NCBI GenBank assembly: GCA_000403255.2
Contig: KE159592.1
Coordinates: forward strand, 186,001 to 250,000
Direction of reading: 5' to 3'
Length of the DNA: 64,000 nucleotides
Source of the DNA: Lachnospiraceae bacterium 3-1
Lineage (GTDB): Bacteria > Bacillota > Clostridia > Lachnospirales > Lachnospiraceae
Numbering within the stretch: position 1 is the stretch's first letter; each line of letters begins with the position of its first letter. The position numbers and the translations under genes are program-made. The notes under the pieces were generated by a model. It ran no database searches, was not told where the DNA came from, and saw only the letters and a program-made list of their open reading frames with translations. Positions 15,576-24,080 of the stretch are shown here, piece by piece.

Positions 15576-16194
15576 ATTCTTTACCTCTACCGCTATATTT
15601 TCTTTTTGATACTATTAACATATTTTTTATATATCCACATATTACCAGTAACGCCACTTCACAAACCGCTGCCATTCCATATGCTATTTCATCTCTTAAT
15701 GCAGGAATCATGCTATATGCCACTACAAGACTAGCAATGTAGAATATGCTTCTTGTTCTGGCCCTTTTTCTATAAACAGCTCTTTCTCCCATTTCCAACG
15801 GTTTTCGCAAGTCCTCCACAGGCACTAAAATAAAAATAAATACTCCTGATGCTAATGACCCGTAAAGCAATATCATTTCCATACTCATATTTTCCAACAT
15901 TTTTATTATATAAATAATTTCCATATAAAAAAGATTGAACATGATAATACAATTTCTATGTGTCGCAGCATGATATCCCCCTGCATACACCCGTATTGAC
16001 GTATAAACACATAAATACAATATTGTCTCCCATATACATCCTGCATAAGTGCCTATTCCTAAAATAAGCATCGTACAAAATATTTCTGAAATCAAAAGTT
16101 CCGAGCCGTATATGTAAACATCCTTTACCCCTTCATCAATTACCTTCCTCTGAATCAGATAGTCTGTTATTTTTCCAGCCATTTTCCTTATCAC
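15553..16194 (-). CDS. agrB: AgrB-type accessory gene regulator, peptide-processing protease
   Basis: 213 aa membrane protein with about five or six hydrophobic helices. The signature RVYAGGYHAATHRNC supplies the catalytic His and Cys of AgrB cysteine proteases, and a basic tail follows. AgrB cuts AgrD and forms the thiolactone ring before export. The GTG start has AAAGGGG 9 bases upstream; an ATG four codons later is less well placed. It is first in the operon agrB-agrA-agrC-agrD and has the LytTR-type promoter immediately upstream, so positive autoregulation is expected. Confidence 0.9.
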   Translation of the reverse strand: MIRKMAGKITDYLIQRKVIDEGVKDVYIYGSELLISEIFCTMLILGIGTYAGCIWETILYLCVYTSIRVYAGGYHAATHRNCIIMFNLFYMEIIYIIKMLENMSMEMILLYGSLASGVFIFILVPVEDLRKPLEMGERAVYRKRARTRSIFYIASLVVAYSMIPALRDEIAYGMAAVCEVALLVICGYIKNMLIVSKRKYSGRGKEYDYSSNL

Positions 16195-16225
16195 TTTTCT
16201 GTACCCCTTTATTTAATCTGCCCTT

Positions 16226-16288
16226 ATTTTAGCAAATAAAACATTTCGTACAATCCTTATCACCTAATCCACCTCCCACATCGCCTAA
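16226..16288 (-). promoter_or_regulatory. LytTR-type operator and promoter of the agr operon
   Basis: On the minus strand TTAGGCGAT (16280-16288), 12 bases, TTAGGTGAT (16259-16267), then 27 bases to TAAAAT (16226-16231), with TTGTAC as -35 16 bases before it. The remainder of the gap 16195-16523 contains only very short frames and a terminator, no gene. Confidence 0.72.
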
Positions 16289-16470
16289 ATGACTATCTCA
16301 TATAATCATAATGTAGCTCTTACATCATCCGTTCATTCATACGATACATCCGTCTGCAATGTTCAATATCCTATTGATAATCTTTACCTCACGTCACAAA
16401 AGAGTATACCATAAAATCAATCCATAGTCGAGTATCTCAAAATCTAACGGATCAGTTCAAATACAACATT

Positions 16471-16505
16471 AAAATAGGGATACCTCTGTTCTCAGATATA
16501 TCCCC
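16471..16505 (-). terminator. Terminator of the precursor/maturase operon
   Basis: Minus strand GGGGATA...TCTG-AGAA-CAGA...TATCCCT forms an interrupted stem, followed by TATTTT. It lies 20 bases after the stop of the 154-aa gene. Confidence 0.6.
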
Positions 16506-16523
16506 ACTTTATCAGCATTTACT

Positions 16524-16988
16524 TTATTCCTTTTTCCAATCCAAAACAACACTCTCCTGGCGTCCATCCGGGAAAACATATGTAAATCTACTTTCCTCAT
16601 CATGACAAATATAAAAAAAAGATCTCTCAGTGCCTAAATGATATCTATATTTTTCTTTTGATCCCTCTGCGAACAATGTGAAATATTCAAAACACCCGTT
16701 CTGTTCAATCTGAAGATTTTTCATTTGAGTTTCCAATATCTGATAAATATGTTCCTCTTTTAGTTCACTTTCCCTAATCTGTTTAAAACGGAAAAGCTTT
16801 TTATCTCGATTGCTGTTTAACATCCTCTCTAAATATTTTGTATATTCCGAAGGCATAATGCTCGTCGCTGCAATCTCTATCTGTTTGCTTGGGGACTCTT
16901 TAATTTTCTGTAGAAGTAACCGGAGAATTTCTGGCGAGATTATAATAAAGTCAGTTGTTCCTACAATGCTTAATTTATACTCTTTCAA
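16524..16988 (-). CDS. Unknown 154-aa protein, last gene of the RiPP operon
   Basis: I do not recognise this protein. It is soluble-looking, charged, without signal peptide or membrane helix. The N-terminal half (ISPEILRLLLQKIKESP) is helical and basic; the C-terminal half has alternating aromatic strands (CFEYFTLFAEGS, SFFYICHDEESRFTYVFPDGR). It has two cysteines and no evident metal or catalytic motif. It starts 39 bases after the third radical SAM gene and ends just before the operon terminator, so it is co-transcribed with the precursors and maturases. A precursor-recognition or immunity role is possible, but nothing in the sequence proves it. Confidence 0.7.
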   Translation of the reverse strand: MKEYKLSIVGTTDFIIISPEILRLLLQKIKESPSKQIEIAATSIMPSEYTKYLERMLNSNRDKKLFRFKQIRESELKEEHIYQILETQMKNLQIEQNGCFEYFTLFAEGSKEKYRYHLGTERSFFYICHDEESRFTYVFPDGRQESVVLDWKKE

Positions 16989-17026
16989 ATTTTCACACCT
17001 TACACTTTAAATTTGCAATTCTTTTT

Positions 17027-18313
17027 CTATACAGTTCTTATTCCTGCTAAAATTTCTTCAATGTATGTTGCTAAAAACTGTAAATTTTCTTTCTTACTTT
17101 TTTTACTATCATAATAAAACATACAATATTGCAACAACGCTCTTCTTGACAAGCACTTACTGTCAACATTTTCCGGTACTCCACCATTTTCAGCAACCTC
17201 TGCTGCACAAGGTCCTGAACAAAAATATTTTGCCCAGCAGTTTTCACACATTTTAATCTTGTCCACACAGAACTTCTCTTCTAACTCTGGACTCTCTGTT
17301 TTATTTCGCAAATCCTCACAAAGTTCTTTCATGGTCTGTTTCCTGACATTTCCCATAGAGAACTGCTTATCCTTAAAATTCGCACACATAAACGTATTTC
17401 CGTCCGGGTGAATTGCCAGCACATTTCCGAAAGCTCCACAACTTCGTTGCGGTTGAATGTCTCCTGAATAATTACTGGTAAGTCCTTCATCAAAATACTC
17501 TTTCTTCAGCAAATAGCGGATAATTTTTAACTGGATTTTTAATGTATTATGCTCTTTCAATAATTTATCACTGACATTATTTTGTTTCGCACGTCCTACT
17601 AATGTAATAATTCTTGTTGTAAAAACAGCATGATATTTATGGCAAACCTCAATAGCTTCTTCTAAATGTTTCTCGCTATTTTGATCCACGACAAAGGACA
17701 ATGATAATAATACACCAGTCTCATTTGCTGTCGTAAATATTTCCTCCATTCTCGACAGTAATTTTTTATCATCAAAAATATTTTCTATGCTGATTTCCAG
17801 CACTCCAATTTTATCTGCCAAGCCTCTCACCAACTCTGGGTTTAATAATAAACCATTGGTCTGAAGTACGATACGCTGCTTATCGAATGCCATTGCCAAT
17901 ACATCCAAAACCTCTCCTATATCCCTTCGCATTAATGGCTCTCCGCCAGTAATAACAATTTTTCGTGGATTTATTTCTTGCAATTTAGGAATCAACATAT
18001 CTTTGATTTCATTAGCAGTCAAATCATTCTTAGTGCTTACATATGGGCTAGAATTCATCGTGCAGAACTCACACTGTAGATTGCAACGTCCTGTCACAGC
18101 AAAATAAACGCTCTTACGCATGAAATCTTTTTCTTCATTCAAAAGACCATATTTATTCTCAACATATTTTTCAAGCGCCTCCCTATTCTTCTCAGAATAA
18201 CAGAATCGATCATAAGTGTCTTTCTTCATTCTTACCCAATGTCCATTCTTTACATTTAAAAGAATCACTTTCCCATTTCCCTCTTTTACAATCAAGTCAT
18301 CTAATGTAAGCAT
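17027..18313 (-). CDS. Radical SAM/SPASM peptide maturase with N-terminal recognition-like domain
   Basis: 428 aa. About 75 N-terminal residues (VILLNVKNGHWVRMKKDTYDRF...) look like a PqqD/RRE-type peptide-recognition segment. The radical SAM core follows with TGRCNLQCEFC (CxxxCxxC for the [4Fe-4S] cluster and SAM) and TGGEPLMRRD. The C-terminal SPASM region has CGAFGNVLAIHPDGNTFMC, then FCVDKIKMCENCWAKYFCSG, then a final CxxxR. Such enzymes install thioether, C-C or other crosslinks in RiPPs. GGAGGTATGTGAG precedes the ATG. The gap to the second radical SAM gene is 14 bases. It is the only one of the three maturases with a clear N-terminal extension. Confidence 0.88.
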   Translation of the reverse strand: MLTLDDLIVKEGNGKVILLNVKNGHWVRMKKDTYDRFCYSEKNREALEKYVENKYGLLNEEKDFMRKSVYFAVTGRCNLQCEFCTMNSSPYVSTKNDLTANEIKDMLIPKLQEINPRKIVITGGEPLMRRDIGEVLDVLAMAFDKQRIVLQTNGLLLNPELVRGLADKIGVLEISIENIFDDKKLLSRMEEIFTTANETGVLLSLSFVVDQNSEKHLEEAIEVCHKYHAVFTTRIITLVGRAKQNNVSDKLLKEHNTLKIQLKIIRYLLKKEYFDEGLTSNYSGDIQPQRSCGAFGNVLAIHPDGNTFMCANFKDKQFSMGNVRKQTMKELCEDLRNKTESPELEEKFCVDKIKMCENCWAKYFCSGPCAAEVAENGGVPENVDSKCLSRRALLQYCMFYYDSKKSKKENLQFLATYIEEILAGIRTV

Positions 18314-18327
18314 CTCACATACCTCCC

Positions 18328-19416
18328 TTACATAATCAAATGTTTTATAATCTCTTCATGTTCTTTATATACTTGATACATTAATTTTCGCATCCTACAA
18401 AAGATAGGTGCTGGTTTATTTTTATCTCCCGTAACAGCCAAATTTTGCATAATGCAAGAACGCTCTACACAATAGGATGCAATACTACAATTCTGACAGG
18501 TTATATTCTCAATTCCATCAAATTCTCTTAATTCTTGTATTTTTTTCTTCTGAAGCCCGGCATCTAAACTACCTAATTTTACAGATTTATCTAAATTCCC
18601 CGGACATGCAAAAATGGAACCATCCGTTCGGATATATGCGGAAATAATTCCCGCACCACAACAATAGAATTTATCTTTTGCAGTATTTCTCGAAGGTTCT
18701 CTGAATTTTACAACTTTTTCTGCAAACTCCCAATAAAATCCTTTTTGTTGTTTTGCACATTCAAGAAAATACTCAAAGGATTTTTTTATTTGCTCTGCCA
18801 GAATATCCATTTCCGCTTCAGTCCATGATAAACTCAAATCAATGGCTGTATCAATCATTTTAAATCCTAAATTCTGGGTCAAATAAATCAATGTGTCATA
18901 ATAACTTTCATAATTATTCTGTGTAATTACATTTGTTACCTGAACATGTCTCCCAGTTCTTTCTTCAAACTGATGTACATAATGCAAATTTTCAAGAATT
19001 TTATCATGCACACTATAACCACTCCATGAAATTCGGTTTCGATCATTTACTTCTTTATCTCCGTCTATACTTACTTTTAGAGTAAATGAATTTTCAATCA
19101 AAAAATCAATAATATCTTGCGTGAAAATGGTAGCATTTGTAGTAACAGAAAAAAGTAATTCATAGCTGTACTCCGCATTTTTTTCTTTTATATAATTGAC
19201 CATATTTTTTATCATTTCGAAATCTAAGAAAGCCTCTCCACCTACAAAATCAATCCAAAGCTTACAATCTTTGTGTTGTCTTGTTTTTATAAAAGCCATA
19301 TCTACTGCTTTCTGTGCGGTTTGAATATCCATCTTTGCACCACTTTTTTCTCCTAAATAGCAGTACTTACATTTCAAATTACATTTCTGATTAATCTCTA
19401 ATGTCAAACTGTACAT
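18328..19416 (-). CDS. Radical SAM/SPASM peptide maturase
   Basis: 362 aa. The protein opens directly on the core, with LEINQKCNLKCKYCYLG, VGGEAFLDFEM in the SAM-binding position and SIDGDKEVNDRNR typical of SPASM peptide maturases. The C-terminal auxiliary-cluster region has FYCCGAG, IRTDGSIFACPG, then ITCQNCSIASYCVERSC and a last Cys in PIFCRMRK. AGAGGAG precedes the ATG. No N-terminal recognition domain is visible, so it may rely on a partner protein for substrate binding. It is downstream of the BceAB-like pair in the precursor operon. The exact reaction (sactionine, ranthionine or C-C link) cannot be read from sequence. Confidence 0.88.
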   Translation of the reverse strand: MYSLTLEINQKCNLKCKYCYLGEKSGAKMDIQTAQKAVDMAFIKTRQHKDCKLWIDFVGGEAFLDFEMIKNMVNYIKEKNAEYSYELLFSVTTNATIFTQDIIDFLIENSFTLKVSIDGDKEVNDRNRISWSGYSVHDKILENLHYVHQFEERTGRHVQVTNVITQNNYESYYDTLIYLTQNLGFKMIDTAIDLSLSWTEAEMDILAEQIKKSFEYFLECAKQQKGFYWEFAEKVVKFREPSRNTAKDKFYCCGAGIISAYIRTDGSIFACPGNLDKSVKLGSLDAGLQKKKIQELREFDGIENITCQNCSIASYCVERSCIMQNLAVTGDKNKPAPIFCRMRKLMYQVYKEHEEIIKHLIM

Positions 19417-19499
19417 TGTATCGCTCCTCTGTCCTTTTTCTATCTTGAAAATACCACTTTATAAATCATTTTCATATATCATATTGTTATAGATTGATT

Positions 19500-21617
19500 T
19501 TATTTAATTCCAACAATATGCTTTACTTCCTTTAATGAGATATGGTATCCAATATACTGATATACTCCCACAAACAGGCAAAGCAATAAATCTAACATTG
19601 CTGCTTTTACTTCATATGCATGAAATACTCCATCATTTTGTAAATATGTCGTACACTGATACGAATAAATAATGCCAATACCAATAAGCGTTGGGAATGC
19701 GTAAATCTTTTTCAATTGTCCTTTTACACATCGTAAAATATAACTATTGTCTGCGCCTAACTTCCGAATATCATCATACACCTGCTTATTACTTAAGCCA
19801 ATTGTTTGACTCCTTGTATAACCGATAATGCCAACTGATGCAAGCATCACAATTGCCACAAAAGTAAATAGTAAAAACTGAATTGCATATTGTAGTAACA
19901 TATTTTTCTGGAATAATATTTTGAAATACGGTTCATACTTCCAATTCAAGTCTAATTCTGGATGTTTTGGCTCTAACTCAATATGCTCACCATCATAATA
20001 CTCTTCACCTGCTGATAATGCTTTTTTCTCCAAATAAGCATCATAGAACAATAACACTTTCATATCATCACTGGCTATATTACAATATTGCTCATATAGC
20101 TGCTTGGAAAAATCGTAAGATTTCTCTAAGTCATCCACATTAAAAAGTATTTGTCGAATCACATGTTCTGTTGAAATTCCCTCTGCTAATGCAGAATAAT
20201 CCTCTTCACTGATTACAAATCTGGCAAAATTATCCCATCCATTTTCCACAATGAGTTCATTAAACACTACTGTCCCTGAATAGACTAGTTCTTTTTGCAC
20301 CCCTGTATTTTCATTCATGACAAAATCAAGATCATCAAATGCAAAGAATATGGTTTCATCCATTTCCGTTGAACGAATCATCTGATAAGTCCCTTCTTTA
20401 ATATCAATATCCGTTCCCATTGCTTCATTCAGCTCTCTATCACTGATAAACTGACGATAATACGCCTGCTGTTCATATTTTTCTACAATCTTCCCATTGT
20501 TGTCCACATTATCACGATTAATTGCGCTAGACAATAACTCAATAAATGGAAGCTCAAGATAATTTTGAACAGTTATTCCAAACTCTTCGGCTAATGATAT
20601 AATCTCGGCTTCATCCAATCCAACCACATTCTCTGGTATACGATATGAAACATCCGCGGAATTTTTCTCCGCCAAGTTTTGGCCTTCCATTATATTTGTT
20701 GGCAAATAAAATGCTGCAAACAAAGCCCCCATCACCAAAAGAACAATAAGCCCCATATTTCTGACCATGGAAATTCCTTGAAATTTTAACATTCCATACG
20801 AAATAATATTCCTATAATATTTTTGTGGATTCCTACCTCGCCGATGAACTACAATAGAATAAACTAAAATCCTATAAATTCCAATAATACACAATCCATA
20901 AAACAAGTTAAACAAACCACTCAGATATTGTTTAAACATATTAGCCCACAATGTCGGAAGCACATATGCCATAAAAATACCAAATACAAGCAAGCTAACT
21001 CCCGACACAAAATATTTCCCTGTAACCTTTTTTTTGATTGGTTCACATTTTCTCTGTTCATTGATAATATCCATTATGTTAGATCGTCGCATAAAAGAAA
21101 AAGTCATTATCAAAATGCAGAAAAATATACAAATAGAAAAGATAATTGCATATAGCATTCCTATCATCGATACCATAAAAGTTAACCCATCAGGTGCAAC
21201 TCCAATCATTTCCATTACTTTTCCAATACACAAAGCCAACAGGTTTCCAATAACTATACCTGTAATAGCTGCACTGCCTCCTATCGAAAACACTTCTCTT
21301 AATAAAGCACTAGACAGCCGTTTTTTTTCTGTTCCCAACGCCAGAAATACACCAATTTCTTTGCTTTTATACCGAAGAAATAGCCCCATTGCATAAAGAA
21401 CAAAAATAAAACATCCTATCACTGCAATACCAAAAATCAAATATATCTGTTTTCTGGAATCTCCGCCCTCTGGCAATGCTGTCTGTATAAAATCACTAAA
21501 CAACACTCCGAAAAAAGAGGCAACTAACAAATTTGCAAATGCAATACACATCCAAAGTTGTTTATACTGTTTTCTATTTACTTTTCGTAATTTTTTTAAT
21601 AGATTAGTCAACGTCAT
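19500..21617 (-). CDS. BceB-like FtsX-domain ABC permease
   Basis: About 705 aa from the ATG of MTLTNLLKKL; two ATGs up to 15 bases upstream (21632) are alternatives. Ten helices are apparent: four N-terminal, a pair near 205-260, one near 290, and three C-terminal. A large extracellular domain (about 310-585) separates the last two groups. LGTEKKRLSSALLREV is the FtsX coupling motif. This matches bacitracin-exporter-type (BceB/VraG) permeases that sense or remove antimicrobial peptides. It overlaps the end of its ATPase gene. In a bacteriocin-like operon the expected role is producer self-protection, or export. Substrate is inferred only from context. Confidence 0.82.
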   Translation of the reverse strand: MTLTNLLKKLRKVNRKQYKQLWMCIAFANLLVASFFGVLFSDFIQTALPEGGDSRKQIYLIFGIAVIGCFIFVLYAMGLFLRYKSKEIGVFLALGTEKKRLSSALLREVFSIGGSAAITGIVIGNLLALCIGKVMEMIGVAPDGLTFMVSMIGMLYAIIFSICIFFCILIMTFSFMRRSNIMDIINEQRKCEPIKKKVTGKYFVSGVSLLVFGIFMAYVLPTLWANMFKQYLSGLFNLFYGLCIIGIYRILVYSIVVHRRGRNPQKYYRNIISYGMLKFQGISMVRNMGLIVLLVMGALFAAFYLPTNIMEGQNLAEKNSADVSYRIPENVVGLDEAEIISLAEEFGITVQNYLELPFIELLSSAINRDNVDNNGKIVEKYEQQAYYRQFISDRELNEAMGTDIDIKEGTYQMIRSTEMDETIFFAFDDLDFVMNENTGVQKELVYSGTVVFNELIVENGWDNFARFVISEEDYSALAEGISTEHVIRQILFNVDDLEKSYDFSKQLYEQYCNIASDDMKVLLFYDAYLEKKALSAGEEYYDGEHIELEPKHPELDLNWKYEPYFKILFQKNMLLQYAIQFLLFTFVAIVMLASVGIIGYTRSQTIGLSNKQVYDDIRKLGADNSYILRCVKGQLKKIYAFPTLIGIGIIYSYQCTTYLQNDGVFHAYEVKAAMLDLLLCLFVGVYQYIGYHISLKEVKHIVGIK

Positions 21618-22362
21618 TTCCATCACCACCATTCAAGTCTTTAAAGATATTTAACAACTGATCCAAAAATACTTTCCGGTTTCCTCTGTTTTTCATTTCT
21701 TTATGAATCTGGCCATCTTTCATTACAATCACCCGGTCACAATAACTAGCAGAAATACTGTCATGTGTAACCATAAAAATAGTAGCTTGTAACTGTTTCT
21801 TTGCTTCAATAAATGCTTGAATCACAGCTTCGCTCGAACGGCTGTCTAAGTTTCCGGTTGGTTCATCTGCAAGAATAATAAGCGGGTCATTCATCAAAGA
21901 ACGCGCTACTGCCGTTCGCTGACGCTGCCCTCCTGAAATTTCTGCCGGATATTTCTTTGCAATTCTTTCTATATCAAACATCTGAAGCAATTTTTTTGCT
22001 TTTGCTTCCATTGGTTTATATGGTGATTCCTGAATTACCTTTGGCACACACACATTTTCAAACACAGTTAGTCCATCCAAAAGCATAAAATCTTGAAATA
22101 CAAAACCCAGTCTTTTATTTCTAACCTCTGCAATTTCTTTTTCTGCAAGATTGGTTAAGTTAATTCCATCCAAAGTGATCTTACCACTATCATAAGGAAT
22201 GAATGACGAAATGCAATTTAAAAGTGTAGATTTTCCACTTCCGGATGGACCCATAATAGCCACGAATTCTCCTTTTTGGATTTCAAAAGATACATTTTTT
22301 AAGGTATGATAAACCTCATTCCCGTTTTTGTAACTCTGACATAAATTTTTTACGCTTAACAT
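21604..22362 (-). CDS. BceA-like ABC transporter ATPase
   Basis: 252 aa from the ATG of MLSVKNLCQSY, which has AAAGGG 7 bases upstream; the upstream ATG overlapping the previous stop (22383) is a coupled alternative. Walker A GPSGSGKST, Q-loop VFQDFMLLDG, signature ISGGQRQRTAVARSL, Walker B LIILADEPTGNLD and H-loop VTHD are intact. It belongs to the MacB/LolD/BceA class. It is coupled to the permease downstream, and the two probably form a peptide-detoxification or export unit for the modified peptide. A C-terminal extension (about residues 222-252) is longer than in MacB-type ATPases. Confidence 0.9.
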   Translation of the reverse strand: MLSVKNLCQSYKNGNEVYHTLKNVSFEIQKGEFVAIMGPSGSGKSTLLNCISSFIPYDSGKITLDGINLTNLAEKEIAEVRNKRLGFVFQDFMLLDGLTVFENVCVPKVIQESPYKPMEAKAKKLLQMFDIERIAKKYPAEISGGQRQRTAVARSLMNDPLIILADEPTGNLDSRSSEAVIQAFIEAKKQLQATIFMVTHDSISASYCDRVIVMKDGQIHKEMKNRGNRKVFLDQLLNIFKDLNGGDGNDVD

Positions 22363-22382
22363 TTTAAATCCCTTTCTTTCCA

Positions 22383-24056
22383 TTAATACGCACTTGCAAG
22401 ATTATCTGTTGCAACTGGATATACCTTTTTGTTTTTTACTCCAAAAATATAATCAAATTGCTCACATTCCTCAATATTATGAGTAATACAAACAATAATC
22501 TTATCCCTTTTTTCCTTTTGCAAAATATCAAACAGTTTTTTCCGTCTCTCCAAATCAATGGATGCCGTACTTTCATCAAAAATCAATACATCAGATTCTC
22601 TTAATAATGCCCTTAATACATCTAATCGCTTCTTTTGACCACCTGAAAGATTACTTGTGCCTGAATTCAATTGTGTCTCCCACTGTTCAGGTAGTTTCAT
22701 TACATCATCATATATATCTAACAACCTGCTCAACTCAATCACTCTGGATTTAGAAACACTTTTTCCCATTTCCAAATTCTCCATTATAGTTCCTTGATAA
22801 AACAACGAGTCTTGTGCTACAAACCCTATCCTTTTTCTTAAACTGGTTAGTAAAATGTTCTGAATCGGTCTTCCGTCAATATAAATCTCTCCAGCTGCCG
22901 GCATATATAACCCAAGAAGCATCTTTACCAACGTAGATTTTCCACATCCACTTCCGCCAATAAAACCATAGATATTTCCTCTTTTTAATTCTACATTCAC
23001 ATCATGTAAAATCTCATCAGATTTCAAATATCTGAATGCTGTATTTAAAAACTCTATTTTTTCAATTGACTTCTCAATTGCACTTCCTTCTTCCTTTTCT
23101 TCTTCGTACTCTAATACCTGCAAAAGACGTTTCATTGCAATCAATGTACTTTGATAACTGTTATTAAATTCAGTAAAAAAAATAAGTGGCGCAACCAACA
23201 TGCACTGATAATTAATAAGCGCTGTTACTGTTCCTATCGTTAGGCCTCTTTCAAATATTTCAATTCCTCCAATCATCCATATTGCAAGTGTTAGAAGATA
23301 ATTCAACAAACTTCCAGAATTAATATTGATAGAATAAGTTAATTCCAACGCAATTTGTGATTTGTACTGCTTCATATATACATGTTCAAATTTCTTGCAA
23401 GCAGCTTCGTATGACGCATAAAGTTTTGTGATTAAAACGTTTTTATAATTTTCACTCAGTACACCAATTGCCTCTTCATTTTTTTCCATACTTCGTTCTG
23501 CAAATCGTTTTACACGTCCACCCCAAAATTTATTGTTGATCATATATACTGCTAATAAAACAACTGTAATTATCATAATCCTCCATTCCAATTTGACGAT
23601 CATTACGGTTGCCATTAGAAACGTAATAATATTGCTTACTGTCTTAACTAACATAAATCCGCAATTTTCTTTAATAGTCTCTACTTCGCGACTGTATTTC
23701 GATACAATTTCATTCAAACTATGATCATCATAATAAGAATATTTCATTACTGATAACTTCCTGTTCAAGTCCATCCTAATGTCCATAGATATATTTTCAG
23801 CAATTCTCGCAAGGAAAAAATCTTTTAATACATTTAAGATAACAGCAGCAATGTAACACCCAAACATAATGCCAATAACTATCCAAAATCTTTTTATATT
23901 TTGTTTTGGAAATACTACATCTAATAAATCTTGATAAGTCAAAGGGATACACATTGTAATTAGACTCTGTAAAACAACTGTCACTAATACAAATACAAAA
24001 TAAATCTTTTGTTCAAAGATATATTTCTTCATAAAATACCTATATACCTTATCCAT
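22383..24056 (-). CDS. ABC exporter with fused membrane and ATPase domains
   Basis: 557 aa. An N-terminal six-helix ABC type-1 transmembrane domain (about 15-300) is followed by the nucleotide-binding domain with Walker A GGSGCGKST, Q-loop FVAQDSLFYQ, signature NLSGGQKKRLDVLRAL, Walker B VLIFDESTASID and H-loop CITHN. There is no N-terminal C39 peptidase domain, so unlike bacteriocin PCATs it would not remove the leader itself. It lies directly downstream of the first radical SAM gene and most likely exports the matured peptide. AAAGGAAATC precedes the ATG. Very AT-rich codon use, as in the rest of the island. Confidence 0.9.
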   Translation of the reverse strand: MDKVYRYFMKKYIFEQKIYFVFVLVTVVLQSLITMCIPLTYQDLLDVVFPKQNIKRFWIVIGIMFGCYIAAVILNVLKDFFLARIAENISMDIRMDLNRKLSVMKYSYYDDHSLNEIVSKYSREVETIKENCGFMLVKTVSNIITFLMATVMIVKLEWRIMIITVVLLAVYMINNKFWGGRVKRFAERSMEKNEEAIGVLSENYKNVLITKLYASYEAACKKFEHVYMKQYKSQIALELTYSININSGSLLNYLLTLAIWMIGGIEIFERGLTIGTVTALINYQCMLVAPLIFFTEFNNSYQSTLIAMKRLLQVLEYEEEKEEGSAIEKSIEKIEFLNTAFRYLKSDEILHDVNVELKRGNIYGFIGGSGCGKSTLVKMLLGLYMPAAGEIYIDGRPIQNILLTSLRKRIGFVAQDSLFYQGTIMENLEMGKSVSKSRVIELSRLLDIYDDVMKLPEQWETQLNSGTSNLSGGQKKRLDVLRALLRESDVLIFDESTASIDLERRKKLFDILQKEKRDKIIVCITHNIEECEQFDYIFGVKNKKVYPVATDNLASAY

Positions 24057-24080
24057 GATTTCCTTTCAGATCCTTTTCTT

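Noticed and set aside
22383-24056. Bacteriocin exporter with leader-cutting C39 peptidase
   Set aside because: The protein begins directly with the membrane domain; no peptidase domain or double-glycine leaders in the precursors.
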